From Actinophytocola oryzae (GTDB lineage Bacteria; Actinomycetota; Actinomycetes; Mycobacteriales; Pseudonocardiaceae): a stretch of 64,000 nt of DNA. The translations under genes and the position numbers were made by a program. The notes under the pieces were generated by a model that saw nothing but the letters and a program-made list of their open reading frames with translations, did no database searches and was not told where the DNA came from. The DNA lies in assembly GCF_004364325.1 (NCBI RefSeq), contig NZ_SOCP01000013.1:182855-246854 (forward strand), given 5' to 3'. Positions 16,991 through 25,805 of this stretch are shown here, in pieces. Within the stretch, counting starts at the first letter, position 1. Each line of letters opens with the position of its first letter.

Positions 16991-17623
16991 GTGCGTGAAC
17001 TCGTCTACCTGTCCGAACGCAAGCTGCGCCAGTTCCGGGCACCGAGGAAGAGACGCTTCTCCATCAGGGAGATCGGCATCCCGGGCGTCGGCCAGGTGGG
17101 CATCGAGCCGCAGGCGGTCTCGCACCTGGACGCGGTGGTCGAGCACCTGGACGGCATGGCCCGCTGGTACGAGGAGAAGGTCCCGGTCGGCGGCTGGGTG
17201 CACTTCGAGGCACGGCTCGGGCAGTGCATGGTGGACAGCGGCGAGTCCGGGCTGCGGGTGGTCCTGTTCGCCGAGCCGCCCGGGCACGCCGGACCGCCGC
17301 GGCTGGTGCTGCACGGCGCGCCTGACCACCTGCTCGGTCGCGTGACCGAGCCCGCCGGCGGTAGGGACCACGTGCCCGCCTCGGAGAGCTGGATGGTCCG
17401 GCCGCTGATCTGGCACCTCGCGACCGAGTTGGACGGCAAGACCTCGCACGGGGACTACCACAGCGACCTCCCGGTGTTGAACGAGTTCCTCGACCAGCAC
17501 GTGGACCCGCACACCGCGGCGTGGATGGCCGGCTACGCGCGCGTCACCGTCGACACCGGCGACCTGCCGCTCGTGGTCGCGAGCCCGCTCTTCGTGGAGT
17601 ACGTGTCGGCGCCCGATCAGTAG
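16991..17623 (+). CDS. Uncharacterised protein (SAVMC3_10250-like)
   Basis: The 210-residue protein starts at the GTG at 16991 (VRELVYLSERKLRQF), and the lead YLSERKLRQF is like that of actinobacterial proteins annotated as the SAVMC3_10250 family, from memory. It has no signal peptide or membrane segment. The mixed alpha/beta pattern includes WVHFEARLGQ, RLVLHGAPDHLLGR and a conserved-looking PLVVASPLFVEYV close to the end. There is no obvious catalytic motif. It overlaps the convergent hrpA stop by seven bases. Function unknown. Confidence 0.75.
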   Translation: MRELVYLSERKLRQFRAPRKRRFSIREIGIPGVGQVGIEPQAVSHLDAVVEHLDGMARWYEEKVPVGGWVHFEARLGQCMVDSGESGLRVVLFAEPPGHAGPPRLVLHGAPDHLLGRVTEPAGGRDHVPASESWMVRPLIWHLATELDGKTSHGDYHSDLPVLNEFLDQHVDPHTAAWMAGYARVTVDTGDLPLVVASPLFVEYVSAPDQ

Positions 17624-20600
17624 CCCAGGGCCTCGTCGATGGCCCGGTAGATGCGTTTCTCCGACACCGGGTACGCGGTTCTGAGGGTCTGGGCGAAGTA
17701 GCTCACGCGCAGCTCCTCGATCATCCAGCGGACCTCGACCAGACCCGGGTGGTCAACCAACTGGGCGCGGGCCTCCTCGTAGGCCTCCCACACGCCCTGG
17801 ACCGCGTAGGTCCAGTCGGCGTCGCGGGCGGGACGTTCCGGGAGCTTGTCGATGCGGCGCAGGATGGCCGTCAGGTAGCGTTCCACATCGGACAGCCGCG
17901 TGTAGCCGGTCGCCGTCACGAAGCCGTTGAACACCAGGCGCTTGCGCTGGGTTCGCATGTCCTCGACCGACGACGCGAAGACCTTGCCCGTCATGCGGGA
18001 CAGTGCCGCGTCCAGCGTCGCGTGGACCGTCAGCACACCTCTCGTGCGGGACAGCACGTCGTACAGCGTGTCGTGCACGTCCTGGCGTACCTTGTCACAC
18101 AGGGTCTTGAAGGCGGTCGCCGTCCACACCGGACCGCCAGCCTGCGCTATCAGGTGGTCTGCCGCGCAGTTCAGGCAGTCCTCCAGCAGGCCGGGGACAC
18201 TGCCGTGCGGGTTCGCCGACAGCGCCAGCTTCGCCGCGTTGTCCAGGCGGCGGACCACCTGTTTCACCGGCGAAGGGACGGTCAGCAGCACCAGCCTGCG
18301 GGTGCCCCGGGCCATCTCCCGGCGCTGCTCGGTCGGGTTGTCGAACAGCCGGACCGCGACCGAGCCGCCCTGGTCCACCAGTGCCGGGTACGCCGTCACC
18401 TGCTGGCCCGCCCTGCGCAGCGATACCGAACGCGGCAGCTCGTCGAGGTCCCACGTCGTCAGACCGTCGCGGGTGATGCCGTCCTCCCCCGACGCCAGCG
18501 ACTCGCGGACCCGCTCGGCCAGCTCTCGTTTGAGAGCCCCGAGATCCTTGCCCTGGACGATCGGGGCGCCCGACGACTCCTCGACGACCTGGAACGTCGT
18601 GCGCAGGTGCTCTGGCACCTGGTCCAGCTGCCACGCCTCCGGCGGCACGACGACACCCGTGAGGTCACGCAGCACCGAGGCCACGTCGTCGACCGTCGGT
18701 TCAGCCACTGTGGACAGCCGGTCGAGCACCGCGACCACGTGGTCGGGAACCGGGACGAAGTTGCGGCGCACCGGTTTCGGCAGCGAGCGGATCAGCGCGG
18801 TCACGAGCTCCGGGCGCATGCCGGGGACCTGCCACGGCAGCCCGTCCGCGCTCACCCGGTTCAGCAGCGGCAGCGGCACCTTGACGGTCACGCCGTCGGT
18901 CGCCTCGCCCGGCTCGAACCGGTACGTCAGCGGGAGCTGGATGTCGTTGTGCCGCACGGCATCCGGGAAGTCCCGTTCGCTCACGCCGATCGACGGGTTC
19001 ACCAGCAGGTCACGGGTGAACGTCAGCAGTTCCGGCTCGGTCTGGCGGGTCTTCTTCCACCACGTGTCGAAGTGCCTGCCGGACACCACGTCCTGGCCTA
19101 CGCGTTCGTCGTAGAACTGGAACAGCGTCTCCTCGTCGACGACGATGTCCCGGCGCCGCGCCTTATGCTCCAGCTCCTCGACCTCTTCGAGCAGGGCCGC
19201 GTTGCGGGCGAGGAACTTGTGCCTGCTCTCCCACTCGCGCTGCACGAGCGCGTGCCGGACGAACAGCTCCCGCGCCACCGGCGGGTCGATGCGGCCGTAG
19301 TTCACCGAGCGGTCGACCACGATCGGCACACCGAGCAGCGTCACCCGCTCGGTCGCCATCACCGCGCCCCGCTTCTTCTCCCAGCGTGGTTCGCTGTAGG
19401 TCCTGCGCACCAGGTGCCCGGCGAGCGGCTCGATCCAGTCCGGCTCGATGCGTGCCACGATCCGGCCCCACAGCCGGGTCGTCTCGACCAGCTCCGCGGC
19501 CATCACCCAACGCGGCTGCTTCCTGAACAGCGCCGACCCGGGGAAGATGCCGAACCGCGCGTTGCGGGCGCCCAGGTAGTCGTGCTTGGCGGCGTCCTTC
19601 AGACCGATGTGGGACAGCAGGCCGGCGAGCAGCGACCGGTGCACGGCGTCGGGCTTCGCGGGTGTCTCGTTCGGCACCACGTCGAGGCTCCTGGTCATCT
19701 GCTTGAGCTGCCCGGCGACGTCCTGCCACTCCCGCACCCGCAGGTAGTTCAGGTACTCCGACCGGCACAGCTTGCGGAACCGGTTCGCCGACAGGTCGCG
19801 CTTCTGCTCGGTCAGGTACTCCCAGAGCTTCAGGTAGGACATGAAGTCCGACTCGGGGTCCCGGAAGCGGGCGTGCTGCTGGTCGGCCTGCGCCTGCTTG
19901 TCCACCGGCCGCTCACGCGGGTCCTGGATGGACAGTGCGGCGGCGATGACCGTGACCTCGCTGACGCATCCGTTGCGGTCGGCCTCCAGCACCATGCGGG
20001 CCAGACGGGGGTCGACCGGGAGGCGGGACAGCTTGCGGCCCAACGGGGTCAGGCGCGGTGTGGTGTCCTTCGTGGACGTCTCCAGCGCGCCGAGCTCGTG
20101 GAGCAGGTTCATGCCGTCGGTGATGTGCCTGCGGTCCGGCGGCTCGACGAACGGGAACTCGGCGATGTCACCGAGGTCGGCGGCGGCCATCTGCAGGATG
20201 ACCGACGCGAGGTTGGTGCGCAGGATCTCCGGGTCGGTGAACTCGGGGCGCGCGTCGAAGTCGTCCTCCGCGTAGAGCCGGACGCAGATGCCGTCGGACG
20301 TGCGGCCGCAGCGGCCCTTGCGCTGGTTCGCCGACGCCTGCGAGATCTTCTCGATCGGCAGCCGCTGGACCTTCAGCCGGCTGCTGTACCGGGAGACGCG
20401 GGCGAAGCCGGGGTCGATGACGTACTTGATGCCAGGCACGGTCAGTGACGTCTCCGCCACGTTCGTTGCCAGCACCACGCGGCGGCCGCGATGTGACTGG
20501 AACACCCGGCGCTGCTCGCCTGCGGACAGCCGCGCGTACAGCGGCAGGACCTCGAGGCCCGGTTTCTCCAGGGCGACCAGGGCGTCCGCGGTGTCGCGGA

Positions 20601-21501
20601 TCTCCCGCTCACCGGAGAGGAAGACCAGCACGTCGCCGGGGCCCTCGGCGGACAGCTCGTCGACCGCGTCCAGGATGGCCTGCGTCTGGTCACGCTCCGA
20701 GTCGGCGTCCGGGTCGTCGGGATCCACGATCGGGCGATATCGGACCTCGACCGGGTAGGTCCGGCCCGACACCTCCACGATCGGCGCGTCGTCGAAGTGC
20801 CGCGAGAAGCGCTCCGGGTCGATGGTGGCCGAGGTGATGATCACCTTGAGGTCGGGCCTGCGTGGCAGCAGCCGCCGCAGGTACCCCAGGATGAAGTCGA
20901 TGTTGAGGCTGCGCTCGTGCGCCTCGTCGATGATCAGCGTGTCGTACTGGTGCAGCAGCCGGTCGGACTGCAGCTCGGCGAGCAGGATGCCGTCGGTCAT
21001 GAGCTTGACGTACGTGCGGTCGCTGACGTCGTCGGTGAACCGGACCTTCCAGCCGACGGCGTCACCCAGCCTGACGTCCAGCTCGTCGGAGATCCGCTCG
21101 GCCACCGTGCGTGCCGCGATCCGGCGCGGCTGCGTGTGCCCGATCATCCCCCGCACGCCCCTGCCGAGCTCCAGGCAGATCTTCGGCAGTTGCGTCGTCT
21201 TGCCCGAACCGGTCTCCCCCGCGACGATCACGACCTGGTGCTCGGCAATCGCCCTGGCGATGTCGTCGCGGCGCTGGCTGATCGGCAGCTCGGCCGGGTA
21301 GGTGATCTTCGGGAGGGCCGAGGCGCGGGCGGCCACCCGGTTCGCCGCCTTGTCCACCTCCGCCGTGATCTCCTCGACGCGTGCCTGCCGCACCCGGTCG
21401 TTCTTGATCTTGCCGAGCCCGTCGATGCGACGGCTCAGGCGACGCTCGTCGCGCAGCATCAGCTCGGGGAGGCGGGCACGCAGGCCGGAAGGCGTAGTCA
21501 T
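17617..21501 (-). CDS. hrpA: ATP-dependent RNA helicase HrpA (DEAH box)
   Basis: The 1294-residue protein has the full length of HrpA. Walker A is GETGSGKT (95-102), Walker B is DEAH (192-195), motif III is SAT (ITSATIDPERF), and QRKGRCGRTSDGICVRLY is motif VI. After the helicase core come the ratchet/OB-fold region and the long HrpA C-terminal DUF3418 region ending RMTGKVFASSVEDMR... DHPGLVEVRWMIEELRVSYFAQTLRT. It unwinds RNA during ribosome or mRNA handling. A single large gene with its own promoter, starting at ATG 21501. A 975-residue antisense frame inside it is a shadow. Confidence 0.96.
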   Translation of the reverse strand: MTTPSGLRARLPELMLRDERRLSRRIDGLGKIKNDRVRQARVEEITAEVDKAANRVAARASALPKITYPAELPISQRRDDIARAIAEHQVVIVAGETGSGKTTQLPKICLELGRGVRGMIGHTQPRRIAARTVAERISDELDVRLGDAVGWKVRFTDDVSDRTYVKLMTDGILLAELQSDRLLHQYDTLIIDEAHERSLNIDFILGYLRRLLPRRPDLKVIITSATIDPERFSRHFDDAPIVEVSGRTYPVEVRYRPIVDPDDPDADSERDQTQAILDAVDELSAEGPGDVLVFLSGEREIRDTADALVALEKPGLEVLPLYARLSAGEQRRVFQSHRGRRVVLATNVAETSLTVPGIKYVIDPGFARVSRYSSRLKVQRLPIEKISQASANQRKGRCGRTSDGICVRLYAEDDFDARPEFTDPEILRTNLASVILQMAAADLGDIAEFPFVEPPDRRHITDGMNLLHELGALETSTKDTTPRLTPLGRKLSRLPVDPRLARMVLEADRNGCVSEVTVIAAALSIQDPRERPVDKQAQADQQHARFRDPESDFMSYLKLWEYLTEQKRDLSANRFRKLCRSEYLNYLRVREWQDVAGQLKQMTRSLDVVPNETPAKPDAVHRSLLAGLLSHIGLKDAAKHDYLGARNARFGIFPGSALFRKQPRWVMAAELVETTRLWGRIVARIEPDWIEPLAGHLVRRTYSEPRWEKKRGAVMATERVTLLGVPIVVDRSVNYGRIDPPVARELFVRHALVQREWESRHKFLARNAALLEEVEELEHKARRRDIVVDEETLFQFYDERVGQDVVSGRHFDTWWKKTRQTEPELLTFTRDLLVNPSIGVSERDFPDAVRHNDIQLPLTYRFEPGEATDGVTVKVPLPLLNRVSADGLPWQVPGMRPELVTALIRSLPKPVRRNFVPVPDHVVAVLDRLSTVAEPTVDDVASVLRDLTGVVVPPEAWQLDQVPEHLRTTFQVVEESSGAPIVQGKDLGALKRELAERVRESLASGEDGITRDGLTTWDLDELPRSVSLRRAGQQVTAYPALVDQGGSVAVRLFDNPTEQRREMARGTRRLVLLTVPSPVKQVVRRLDNAAKLALSANPHGSVPGLLEDCLNCAADHLIAQAGGPVWTATAFKTLCDKVRQDVHDTLYDVLSRTRGVLTVHATLDAALSRMTGKVFASSVEDMRTQRKRLVFNGFVTATGYTRLSDVERYLTAILRRIDKLPERPARDADWTYAVQGVWEAYEEARAQLVDHPGLVEVRWMIEELRVSYFAQTLRTAYPVSEKRIYRAIDEALGY

Positions 21502-21578
21502 CTCGTTACGAGCCTAACGGCGGACACGACCGAGTTATTTCGACACCGGCCACCGCGGTCACGTTCGGTGACGAGTGA

Positions 21579-22199
21579 TCACTCGAAGCGCGTGAGGTCA
21601 CCGGCGCCCTCCCTGATGACCTCCATCTCGTCCTCGGAGAAGTCGATCACGGTGGTGGGCTCGGTGCCGCAGTCGCCGGAGTCGATCACCGCGTCCACCG
21701 AGTGGTCGAGCGCCTCCTTGATCTCCCAGCCCTGCGTCATGGGCTCCTCCTCCCCCGGCAGCAGCAGCGTGCTGGACAGGAGCGGCTCGCCGAGCTCCTC
21801 GAGGATGGCCTGGGTGACCACGTGGTCGGGGATGCGGACGCCGACCGTCTTCTTCTTGGCGTGCATCAGCCTGCGCGGCACCTCCTTGGTGGCGGGCAGG
21901 ATGAATGTGTACGGCCCCGGTGTCGCGGCCTTGACCGCGCGGAAGACCGTGTTGCTGAGGTAGACGAACTGGCCGAGCTGCGCGAAGTCGCTGCAGACCA
22001 GCGTGAAGTGGTGGCGGTCGTCGAGGTGGCGGATCTGGCGGATGCGCTCCAGACCGTCCTTGTTGCCGAGCTGGCAGCCCAGTGCGAAGCATGAGTCGGT
22101 CGGGTACGCGATCAGGCCACCGCGCCGGACGAGGTCCACGACCTGGCCGATCGACCGGCGCTGCGGATTGTCCGGGTGCACGTCGAAGTACTTCGCCAC
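21579..22199 (-). CDS. Sua5/YciO/YrdC-family (threonylcarbamoyladenylate synthase-like) protein
   Basis: The protein is 206 residues from the GTG at 22199, which gives the canonical YciO-type start VAKYFDVHPDNPQRRSIGQVV. Other family marks are GGLIAYPTDSCFALGCQLGNKDG, HHFTLVCSDFAQLGQF, GPYTFILPATKEVPRRL and VGVRIPDH. YrdC/Sua5 proteins make threonylcarbamoyl-AMP for t6A37 of tRNA; the YciO branch is a paralogue whose exact role is less certain. The frame open to 22412 adds Arg/His-rich sequence that overlaps the DUF3037 gene and is not used. Confidence 0.88.
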   Translation of the reverse strand: MAKYFDVHPDNPQRRSIGQVVDLVRRGGLIAYPTDSCFALGCQLGNKDGLERIRQIRHLDDRHHFTLVCSDFAQLGQFVYLSNTVFRAVKAATPGPYTFILPATKEVPRRLMHAKKKTVGVRIPDHVVTQAILEELGEPLLSSTLLLPGEEEPMTQGWEIKEALDHSVDAVIDSGDCGTEPTTVIDFSEDEMEVIREGAGDLTRFE

Positions 22200-22246
22200 C
22201 CGGCGCAGCCTAGCCCGCCACCCCTCGCCACCAGGAACGAGGCGTA

Positions 22247-22618
22247 CTACATCTGCACCAGCGTGGACATGAGGCGGCCGAGGTCCACGTCGGGGTCGTC
22301 GGTGAGGCCGGTGTGCGCGGGCGAGGTCTGCAGGATGGTGCTGCGGGGGGCCGTCAACCAGCGGAAACGCTGCCCCACCGAGCTCTGCGCCATCGGACCG
22401 GAGCCCTCGCACGCCTGGTGGAGCGAGCGGAGGGCGTCCTCCAGCACCTCGAGGTCCAGCTCCGGGTCCAGGGCGCGGAGCCGGTCGCGGTCGACCTCGA
22501 CCGCGCAGCGCAGGTAACGCAGCGGCGCGCAGTAGACGATGGCGCCGACGTTCATGAACTCGCCGCGCTCCGGGCGCGGCACGGCACGCACGAGTGCGTG
22601 CTCAAACACGTGCGGCAC
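22247..22618 (-). CDS. DUF3037 protein
   Basis: The GTG at 22618 is preceded by GGAGGAG and yields VPHVFEHALVRAVPRPERGEFMNVGAIVYCAP, the typical DUF3037 opening; the whole is 123 residues. The gene overlaps the 3' end of the HipA-like gene by 17 bases, so translation is coupled. DUF3037 proteins are regularly paired with HipA-like kinases in bacteria, and the pair behaves in gene context like a toxin-antitoxin or regulatory module; this function is inference. Confidence 0.85.
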   Translation of the reverse strand: MPHVFEHALVRAVPRPERGEFMNVGAIVYCAPLRYLRCAVEVDRDRLRALDPELDLEVLEDALRSLHQACEGSGPMAQSSVGQRFRWLTAPRSTILQTSPAHTGLTDDPDVDLGRLMSTLVQM

Positions 22619-23390
22619 GGGTCTCCTCCAGCGCGGCGACCCAGTTGGACGCGTCGGCAAGGCGTGCGGTGAAGTATGCCGCGTAGGCCGCCCGCACCTG
22701 GTCGGGCGACCCGAACTCGGGGTCGAGCCAGTCGTCCGGGACGAGGCCGACGATCTCCTCGACCAGCTCGCGGGTGATCTTCGGGCGCAGCTCGGCGTCG
22801 ACGCCGGTGATCGACGCCGGGTTCGCGGCCATCATGACGTGGTCGGCTGCGTCATACCGGTAGGTCGCGGCCGGTCGCCAGCCGGGGAGCCAGCGGTGGT
22901 GGAAGATCAGCGACGCGCCGTGGTCGATCAGCCAGGCCTGACGGTGCCAGAGCAGCAGGTTCGGGTTGCGCCAGCTGCGGTCGACGTTGAGGACGAGGGT
23001 GTCGAACCAGAGCAGGCGCGCGGCGAGCTCCGGCCCGGGGTCGCGGACGCGCGGGTTGAAGTCGAACGAGCCGGGCAGGTAGTCGATGCCGAGGTTGACC
23101 CCGGCGCTCGCGTGCAGCAGGGCCTGGATCTCCTCGTCCGGCTCGGACCGCGACAGCTCGGGGTCCAGCTCGACGAGCACGATCTCGGGCACCCGGAACC
23201 CGAGCCTGCGGGCCAGCTCCCCGACGATGATCTCCGCGGTGAGTGCCTTGAGCCCCTGTCCGGCGCCCCGGAACTTGAGGACGTACATGCCGAGGTCGTC
23301 CGCCTCGACCAGCCCGGGCAGCGAGCCTCCCTCCCGAAACGGCGTCACGTACCGGGTAGCCGCCACGGTCCGCAAACCACGCTGATCCAC
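22602..23390 (-). CDS. HipA-like kinase-fold protein
   Basis: The 262-residue protein begins at a GTG (VDQRGLRTVAATRYVTPF). It has the HipA/phosphoinositide-kinase-like pattern: MYVLKFRGAGQG (lysine of the nucleotide site), a catalytic-loop-like DTLVLNVDRSWRNPNLLLW and a metal-binding WLIDHGASLIFHH. HipA kinases phosphorylate protein targets such as glutamyl-tRNA synthetase; this compact version lacks the N-subdomain that contacts HipB. It forms a coupled pair with the DUF3037 gene downstream. No HipB-like DNA-binding antitoxin is seen nearby. Homologues are sometimes mislabelled as aminotransferases. Confidence 0.85.
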   Translation of the reverse strand: MDQRGLRTVAATRYVTPFREGGSLPGLVEADDLGMYVLKFRGAGQGLKALTAEIIVGELARRLGFRVPEIVLVELDPELSRSEPDEEIQALLHASAGVNLGIDYLPGSFDFNPRVRDPGPELAARLLWFDTLVLNVDRSWRNPNLLLWHRQAWLIDHGASLIFHHRWLPGWRPAATYRYDAADHVMMAANPASITGVDAELRPKITRELVEEIVGLVPDDWLDPEFGSPDQVRAAYAAYFTARLADASNWVAALEETRAARV

Positions 23391-23537
23391 GACAGCATGA
23401 TGACAGGTCGGTTTCCATCCGTCGACCGACCCGGACCGGTCCGCCGTCCACAGTGGACGAGCGGGAGGCGGCGTGACCGTGCCCGGGGGACGGTGAGCAC
23501 GGCCACGCCGCGGGACTTCAGTGCGAGGACACGGTGA

Positions 23538-24053
23538 TCACACTCTCGTGACTGTTCGCCTGGCGGCGTCGAACCGTTCGACCGCGTCCGCGCCGTGCAG
23601 GTCGACCAGGTACTCGCGGCCACGCAGTGCCGCGGTGGGCTGCAGGTGCGAGAGCAGCGGGTTGTCCACCACGACGGTGTTGTTGCCGCGGAACTCGTAG
23701 GCCCGGATCGGTGTGGTGAGACTGAGGTTCACCACCGTGTGCGCCCAGCCCTTCTGGATCGGCAGGAGGTCGCCCCGGTGCTGGACCGCCTCGTACTCCA
23801 GGTTGTCGCCGAACAACGTGAGCGCACCCTCCTCCCCGCACTCGTAGACGAGGACGATCACGTCGGTCTCCGTGTGCCAGTGCGCGTTGGCGATGAACCC
23901 TGCGGGCACGTCGAGACCGCCTGCGCAGATACTGATCTCCGGAGCATTCCCGTCCGGACGCCCGTCGACCAACGGTCGGATCCGATGCCCCTGCGGGGTG
24001 AGCACCGGGTCGATCGACTCAAAAGGGATCGCTGTCGGGGGTTTGGTCAACAT
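23538..24053 (-). CDS. Cupin-fold protein
   Basis: From the ATG at 24053 (MLTKPPTAIPFESIDPV, preceded by GAGGACC) the protein has 171 residues. It carries a cupin core: GFIANAHWHTETDVIVLVYECGEEGALTLFG with two His and a Glu as metal ligands, then HRGDLLPIQKGWAHTVVNLS with the third His. Such proteins are metal-dependent isomerases, oxygenases or sugar-binding proteins; the substrate is unknown. The upstream frame to 24218 is not needed. Monocistronic, in a spacer on both sides. Confidence 0.75.
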   Translation of the reverse strand: MLTKPPTAIPFESIDPVLTPQGHRIRPLVDGRPDGNAPEISICAGGLDVPAGFIANAHWHTETDVIVLVYECGEEGALTLFGDNLEYEAVQHRGDLLPIQKGWAHTVVNLSLTTPIRAYEFRGNNTVVVDNPLLSHLQPTAALRGREYLVDLHGADAVERFDAARRTVTRV

Positions 24054-24369
24054 GGCGAGGTCCTCTCGGTGGGCGTACCTGTCCGGGGCGCATCTCCCCA
24101 GACCGGCGAGTAGCAGGCCAGCCATCCCTGTCCTTACGCGGTGCCGTCCAACCGAGTTTGAAGGTTCCAGGGAAATAACGGGAGACGTGAAGCCATTTTG
24201 TTGAGTAGAAGTTGCCAATGCAACGCCGGTACGTCACATAAGTGCGAGCTGATTGTTTGCCGCCAGGCAACCAGTGCGTGCACGCGCCGTCTGCACGTGC
24301 AGAACAGGTGCCGAATTGTAGCGGCTAAAGTATTGCGCTGTGGTCAGATAGACAGGTAAGACCGGGGCA

Positions 24370-24426
24370 CCGGCATTGACAAATGCCGGCCGAACATATC
24401 GGTTCGGTAACCGAACGACAATTGTC
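24370..24426. promoter_or_regulatory. Cluster of three contiguous palindromes
   Basis: Three dyads follow one another: CCGGCATT-gaca-AATGCCGG (24370-24389, perfect 8-bp arms), GTTCGGT-A-ACCGAAC (24402-24416, perfect 7-bp arms) and GACAATTGTC (24417-24426). The second and third are directly abutting. They lie in the AT-richer part of a long spacer with no clear gene on either side, so operator, recombination or structural roles are open. Confidence 0.6.
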
Positions 24427-25013
24427 CTCGGCATTCCCGCTGGCCAGCCGTCAAATGCGCGCCAGTGCCGGTCTCGGGGGTGGGCGCGAGCGGAACGCCA
24501 TGTCGCGGCCGCGCGGTCTGGTCACCGGTGATGCCCCGCAGTGTGGTAATCACGTTCCGTGCGGACCTCGTTGGTCGCGGACGGATGACGAGACGATCTC
24601 GGTAGTATTTCCCCGTCGTCCTGGAATGCCGCTGGAATCCATGGGGAAACCCTACCGTGGCCCAGTCGCGATGGGCGGGACCCCCACCGGCGGGCGAGTG
24701 TCATGGTCCTGTGCCACCGTGACTTGATCCTCTTCCGGGGTGTCGGGCAGGCGTGGCGGCGGCGTCGGAGTGGGTGCGCCTGATAATCATCGGGAATATC
24801 CGGCGCGTGGATACATCGTTCGCGCTGGCAGGGCGGCGGGGAATACGGGTGGGGTCACGAGGCGTGACGTCAATGCGGGGCGAAGATCAACGACCTGGGT
24901 GCACGCCCGTGGCGGGATAGGCGGGGGCGGGTGCCATCTGCCGGGGCGTGTCGGCTGTCGTGGGCCGCGGTGGGAGGAGCGGATCGTCACGAGGGGTTGT
25001 ACCCGATCGGGTG

Positions 25014-25065
25014 ACTGCCGGATCTTGCCGGTGGGCGTCGTCCGCTGCCGGCAAGATCCGGCAGT
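25014..25065. terminator. Strong inverted repeat with 18-bp arms
   Basis: Arms ACTGCCGGATCTTGCCGG (25014-25031) and CCGGCAAGATCCGGCAGT (25048-25065) are perfect reverse complements around a 16-base loop. TTCTGC follows on the plus strand. It could be a terminator, but no gene clearly ends here, so a protein-binding or mobile-element end is equally possible. Confidence 0.55.
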
Positions 25066-25361
25066 TCTGCTGGTGTCGCTGTCGTGATCGTTTTGTTTCC
25101 AAAATGGACGTATGGTCCATAGAGTGGTGGCATGGGTTGGGAGGAGTGCCGCGGGTGGGGTGGCGGACGTGGTGGGGAGAGTCGTTGCCGGGCCGGGACG
25201 CGGTGATGACGGCCGGGTCCGCCTTGACGCAGGGCGGGGTTGGCGGATTTCTGGGGGTCGGTGACACAGCTTGGCTTCTCGTCGTGGCGGGGGTGGCGGG
25301 ATCGGGTGGGAGACGGCGGTTACGGCGTGCGTGGGGAGTGGCGGGGTGAGCGTGGCGGTCC

Positions 25362-25805
25362 TTGTCTCGGCGGTGGTCCGGTTCGCTTCGGCCGACCGGC
25401 GCACCACTACAAGCCGCTCCAGCCGGAAGCGCGCGCCAGGCAGGCGGCGACACGACTTCTTGCTGCCCGATTCGGGCCTCGGCATGGCGGGAGGCGCGGG
25501 CCACGATGAGGCCGTGCGTGGTGACCGGCACGGTGAGCACGGCGTCCCGTACCACGGCCACGACGATGACCTCGCCAGCGATCGAGGCGGAAACGTCCGC
25601 GGCGGGGATCCCAGCAGGCATCCCGGCAGTGATCTCGGCAGGCATACCGGCGGCAGGGATCACCGCAGGCGCCTCGGCAGCAGGTATCGCCGCAGCGAAC
25701 CCGGCGGGCACCTCGGCGGCAAGCATCGAGGCGGAGATCTCGGCGGCGAGGAACTTGGCAGGGACCTCGAAGGAGTATCGGCGGGGATGTGAGGTGGGGT
25801 CGTGA
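25362..25805 (+). CDS. Doubtful Ala/Gly/Ile-repeat ORF overlapping the ADH start
   Basis: A 147-residue open frame whose last third is low complexity: AAGIPAGIPAVISAGIPAAG and onward, with a period of four to five residues. It is listed because its TGA overlaps the GTG of the alcohol dehydrogenase (GTGA), a layout typical of coupled genes in this window. Against it: no clear ribosome binding site, an Arg/Thr-rich first half that does not resemble protein, and an equally repetitive reading on the opposite strand. Start unknown; a shorter form from an internal ATG (MTSPAIEAETS) is possible. Confidence 0.2.
   Translation: MSRRWSGSLRPTGAPLQAAPAGSARQAGGDTTSCCPIRASAWREARATMRPCVVTGTVSTASRTTATTMTSPAIEAETSAAGIPAGIPAVISAGIPAAGITAGASAAGIAAANPAGTSAASIEAEISAARNLAGTSKEYRRGCEVGS

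Larger units (their letters stand above)
24054..25801. other. 1.7-kb gene-poor spacer, locally AT-richer, palindrome-rich
   Basis: No reading frame here looks like a conventional gene. The part 24130-24430 is clearly less GC-rich than its surroundings and contains adjoining palindromes (24370-24426). A strong inverted repeat sits at 25014-25065 and a small ATGGAC/GTCCAT dyad at 25104-25120. From about 25590 to 25770 there is a low-complexity tract of repeating GCAGG-ATC-type units. It may be a decayed or horizontally disturbed region. Confidence 0.5.

Noticed and set aside
17521..20448. 975-residue plus-strand open frame inside hrpA
   Set aside because: It is antisense to a full-length, motif-complete HrpA, is very rich in Arg/His/Gln/Val and shows no domain; a shadow of high-GC codon bias.
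22200..22412. N-terminal extension of the Sua5/YciO-like protein
   Set aside because: It overlaps the DUF3037 gene, is Arg/His/Pro-rich, and the GTG at 22199 gives the canonical family start.
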